64,000 nucleotides of DNA from positions 310,001 to 374,000 of the forward strand of contig NZ_FQYQ01000001.1 in NCBI RefSeq assembly GCF_900141825.1, written 5' to 3'. Every line of letters starts with the position of its first letter. Within the stretch, counting starts at the first letter, position 1. Positions 61,332 through 64,000 of the stretch are shown here, piece after piece. The stretch comes from Pseudobutyrivibrio xylanivorans DSM 14809 (GTDB lineage: Bacteria > Bacillota > Clostridia > Lachnospirales > Lachnospiraceae). The translations under genes and the position numbers were made by a program. The notes under the pieces are model-generated. The model searched no databases and had not been told where the DNA came from. It was given only the letters and a program-made list of their open reading frames with translations.

Positions 61332-63584
61332 ATGACAATTGGAAATAAATATAGAATAACGGTGCTTACCAGCAGGCTAATTCGAATGGAGTATCAGGCA
61401 GATTATGATTTTGTGGATGCCCCAACTCAAATGGTGGTAAATAGAGCATTTCCAAAGGTGGAGTACACAACCCTTCACAAGGATGGACTCCTGATTTTAG
61501 AGACAGATGATTTGATTTTTAGATACGATGGCAAAGAATTCTCACCAGATGGATTGACGATAGAGCTAAAGGAAAGTGGTGAGGTTTGGCATTATAGCAT
61601 CGTTTATGGAAATTCAGACAAAAACCTTTATGGTGCTGCCCGTACACTAGATAACGCAGACGGTGGAATTGTTCTCGATTATGGTATTTTCGGAGAAAAA
61701 GGCTTTGCTGTATTGGATGACAGTGAAAGTGCTCTGCTTGTTGACGGAGAGTTTGTAGCAAGAGGAAGGAAATGCCAGGATTTATATTTCTTTGGATATG
61801 GAAAAGATTACAGAGGAGGATTAAAGGATTTCTTCACTCTTTGCGGAAAGACTCCTATGCTTCCAAGATACGCTCTTGGTAATTGGTGGAGCCGTTATTA
61901 TGCCTATTCTGCAGAGGAGTATAATCAGCTTTTAGATAAAATGGAGCAAGAAAACATTCCTGTTTCCGTGGCTGTTTTGGATATGGATTGGCATGTTACA
62001 GATGTTGATCCAAAGTACGGAACAGGCTGGACAGGATATACCTGGAACAAGGATTTATTCCCGGATTATAAAGGCTTTTTGAGGGGGCTAAAAGAAAGGG
62101 GACTTGCAACAACACTTAATTTACATCCAGCAGATGGAATCAGAGCATTTGAGTCAATGTATGAAAAAATGGCTAAAAGACTGGGAGTTGATGCTGCCAG
62201 TGAAAGACCTATTGAATTTGATTTTTCAAATGCTGAATTTAGAAAAGCTTATTTTGATATTGTGATGGATCCTTACGAGGATGATGGAGTAGATTTCTGG
62301 TGGATTGACTGGCAGCAGGGAACAGGTGAAGAAAATGCTGTGGATCCTTTATTCCTTTTAAATCACTATCATTACGAAGATTCAAACAGGGATAATCGCC
62401 GTGGAATGATTTTCTCTCGTTATGGCGGTGTGGGAAGTCACAGATATCCTGTGGGATTTTCAGGCGATACTGTAGCTACCTGGAAGAGTTTGGATTTCCA
62501 ACCATATTTTACTGCTGTTTCATCAAATATCGGTTATGGTTGGTGGAGCCACGATATAGGTGGTCACATGATGGGAAATAAGGATGAGGAGCGTTTAATC
62601 AGATGGATTCAGTTTGGTGTATTCTCTCCGATTATGAGACTTCACAGCAGCTGTAGTCCATTCTTTAACAAGGAGCCTTGGAATGTATCTGAGCCTTACA
62701 GAAGAGTAATGGGTGAATTCATGCGCCTACGCCATCAGCTGATTCCATATATCTATTCAATGAATTACAAGATGTACACTGATGGGCAAATGCTTATAGA
62801 ACCAATGTATTATCGTATAAGCGATAAAAAGGATGCCTATGAAGTAGGTAACGAATACTTCTTTGGGGACAATCTTTTGGTAGGAAATATTACTGAAAAG
62901 TCTGATGAGAAGCTTAGAATGGCAAAGGCTAATATGCTTATTCCAGAGGGCGTCTGGTTCGATATTTTCACAGGCTACAGATATACAGAAGGCAGAAGAA
63001 ATCTTTACAGAACAATTGATTCCATTCCAGTTCTTATTAAGGCTGGTGGAATAGTGCCATTATCATTGAATGTTGGAAATGATGTAAGTAATCCAGTAAA
63101 CATTAAACTTCTTATCGGTGCTGGAGAAAATGGTGAGTTTACCATGTTTGAGGATGATGGTTGCAGCAAGAACTTTGAAAATGGAGATTTTGTAACCACA
63201 AGATTTACCACTGAATATATTAGTGATAGGAATGTCACTCGTGTAGTTATCCATGGGGCAGAGGGCAATCTTGCACTTATTCCAGAAAAACGTATATACG
63301 AAATCCAGGTTATTGGTCTGGAAGGAAAAGTGGAGAACCATATTACTCCTGAGATTCCAGTTCAGCAGGATTATATTTGGGAGATTGAAGGAAGGCTTAA
63401 AGAGGAAAATGATATTGAGCAAGCAGCTTTTTCTATCCTTGAGAATGGCTGGATGGATATCTTGGAAAAGGAGAGAACCTTTGATGCAGTCAGAAGCTGT
63501 AAGTCTATGGATGAGCTAAAGCAGTGGATTTCAGGTGCTAATATTAACCTTATGGTTAAGGATGCTTTGCTTGAGTTAATGTAG
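61332..63584 (+). CDS. GH31-family alpha-glucosidase
   Basis: The 750-residue cytoplasmic enzyme has a beta-sandwich N-domain, a (beta/alpha)8 barrel and C-terminal beta domains. The nucleophile is D326 (FWWIDWQQG) and the likely acid/base is D379 (GFSGDTVATW). VAVLDMDWHVTDVDPKYGTGWTGYTWN and WSHDIGGHMMG are GH31 marks. It would hydrolyse alpha-linked glucosides or xylosides; there is no signal peptide, so the substrate must be imported. The ATG at 61332 has AGAGAGG upstream. A LacI gene follows and may control it. Confidence 0.9.
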   Translation: MTIGNKYRITVLTSRLIRMEYQADYDFVDAPTQMVVNRAFPKVEYTTLHKDGLLILETDDLIFRYDGKEFSPDGLTIELKESGEVWHYSIVYGNSDKNLYGAARTLDNADGGIVLDYGIFGEKGFAVLDDSESALLVDGEFVARGRKCQDLYFFGYGKDYRGGLKDFFTLCGKTPMLPRYALGNWWSRYYAYSAEEYNQLLDKMEQENIPVSVAVLDMDWHVTDVDPKYGTGWTGYTWNKDLFPDYKGFLRGLKERGLATTLNLHPADGIRAFESMYEKMAKRLGVDAASERPIEFDFSNAEFRKAYFDIVMDPYEDDGVDFWWIDWQQGTGEENAVDPLFLLNHYHYEDSNRDNRRGMIFSRYGGVGSHRYPVGFSGDTVATWKSLDFQPYFTAVSSNIGYGWWSHDIGGHMMGNKDEERLIRWIQFGVFSPIMRLHSSCSPFFNKEPWNVSEPYRRVMGEFMRLRHQLIPYIYSMNYKMYTDGQMLIEPMYYRISDKKDAYEVGNEYFFGDNLLVGNITEKSDEKLRMAKANMLIPEGVWFDIFTGYRYTEGRRNLYRTIDSIPVLIKAGGIVPLSLNVGNDVSNPVNIKLLIGAGENGEFTMFEDDGCSKNFENGDFVTTRFTTEYISDRNVTRVVIHGAEGNLALIPEKRIYEIQVIGLEGKVENHITPEIPVQQDYIWEIEGRLKEENDIEQAAFSILENGWMDILEKERTFDAVRSCKSMDELKQWISGANINLMVKDALLELM

Positions 63585-63593
63585 GTGAATTAA

Positions 63594-63622
63594 TTGACAA
63601 TCAATTGGCAAAAGGCTTATAG
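63594..63622 (+). promoter_or_regulatory. Promoter of the second LacI-family gene
   Basis: TTGACA (63594-63599), 17 bases, TTATAG (63617-63622), 42 bases before the start codon. Confidence 0.6.
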
Positions 63623-63664
63623 TTATTAGTGGTTAATCGCTTAATCTAAGAATGGGGAATAAAG

Positions 63665-64000
63665 ATGAATTTAAAAGATATTGCGGCACTTGCCGGGGTT
63701 AGTACCGCTACAGTGTCAAATGTTCTAAATGGTAACAATAGCAAGGTTTCTCAGGAAACCAAAGAAAAAATAGAAAAAATCATCAAAGAAGTAGACTATA
63801 AGCCAAATGCCATGGCCCGCTCTCTGGCTAAAAAGGAGAGTAAGATTCTGGGCCTGGTGGTTCCATATATCGGGGCTGAGGATGATTTCCTCATGAACCC
63901 ATACTATGCCCGCATGGTGGCTGCCATCGAGCGTTTTGTAAGAAACAGGGATTATTATCTGATGTTAAGATGTGTTCCAGATTGTAGGGCGGTAATACCA
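63665..64000 (+). CDS. LacI-family transcriptional regulator, N-terminal part
   Basis: The window ends inside this gene; 112 codons are visible. The helix-turn-helix LKDIAALAGVSTATVSNVLNG is at residues 3-23, with the hinge helix KPNAMARSLAKKESKILGLVVPY at about 50-72, read in two parts. GGGGA precedes the ATG. It may bind the TAAACGTTTA-type site at 54509 and control the ABC, chemotaxis and GH31 genes, but no copy of that site was found directly before the GH31 gene. Confidence 0.88.
   Translation, partial: MNLKDIAALAGVSTATVSNVLNGNNSKVSQETKEKIEKIIKEVDYKPNAMARSLAKKESKILGLVVPYIGAEDDFLMNPYYARMVAAIERFVRNRDYYLMLRCVPDCRAVIP

Overview
The window is AT-rich, gene-dense DNA from an anaerobic, low-GC Firmicute, most likely a motile gut or rumen Lachnospiraceae of the Butyrivibrio/Pseudobutyrivibrio type. 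This placement is inference. It rests on strong AGGAGG-type ribosome sites, meso-diaminopimelate dehydrogenase, L-lactate dehydrogenase, a FeoA-FeoB fusion, a CODH-family protein, several binding-protein sugar ABC systems, intracellular phosphorylases (sucrose phosphorylase, GH94) and two chemoreceptors. I saw no rRNA, tRNA, CRISPR array, transposase or phage gene.

Layout. 1-8.4 kb: end of a chemoreceptor, a 74-bp-period hairpin array, larB, ddh, and a two-component system divergent from a MacA/MacB-type efflux operon. 8.4-24.6 kb: nifS-nifU, a NhaC antiporter, msrC, ldh, eno, an FNT channel, a 2H phosphoesterase and an aldo/keto reductase; then an SsuABC-like importer with a variant CooS, and a cysteine operon (leader peptide, metY, cysK). 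24.6-25.3 kb: a roughly 720-bp imperfect palindrome. 25.4-36 kb: feoAB, a complete sucrose phosphorolysis operon (binding protein, two permeases, sucrose phosphorylase, LacI, fructokinase) and a MATE pump. 36-40.4 kb: a LytTR regulator, a small four-Cys protein, a 7TM kinase and an orphan sugar-binding lipoprotein. 40.4-50.8 kb: small-gene accessory region with two Xre regulators carrying metal-site domains, flavodoxin-like proteins, acetyltransferases (one a remnant), DUF89, a GGDEF protein and two more hairpin arrays. 50.8-64 kb: AraC-controlled GH94 phosphorylase and sugar ABC operon, a binding protein paired with a chemoreceptor, a GH31 glucosidase and the start of a LacI regulator.

How it works together. 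Sucrose and other glucosides are imported by ABC transporters that lack their own ATPase here (a shared MsmK-type ATPase is presumably elsewhere). They are cleaved by phosphorylases inside the cell and enter glycolysis (eno, ldh). Three sulfur-related units (nifSU; importer plus CooS-like; cysteine operon) carry the same roughly 19-bp palindrome at their promoters, which suggests one Rrf2-type (CymR/IscR-like) regulon.

The most unusual items are: the CooS-like protein with a His-rich N-terminus and an Asp in place of one C-cluster cysteine, inside that apparent sulfur regulon; the Cys-codon leader peptide; the giant palindrome; and three intergenic hairpin arrays of the same design but different core sequences. 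All names come from reading motifs by eye; no database search was possible.
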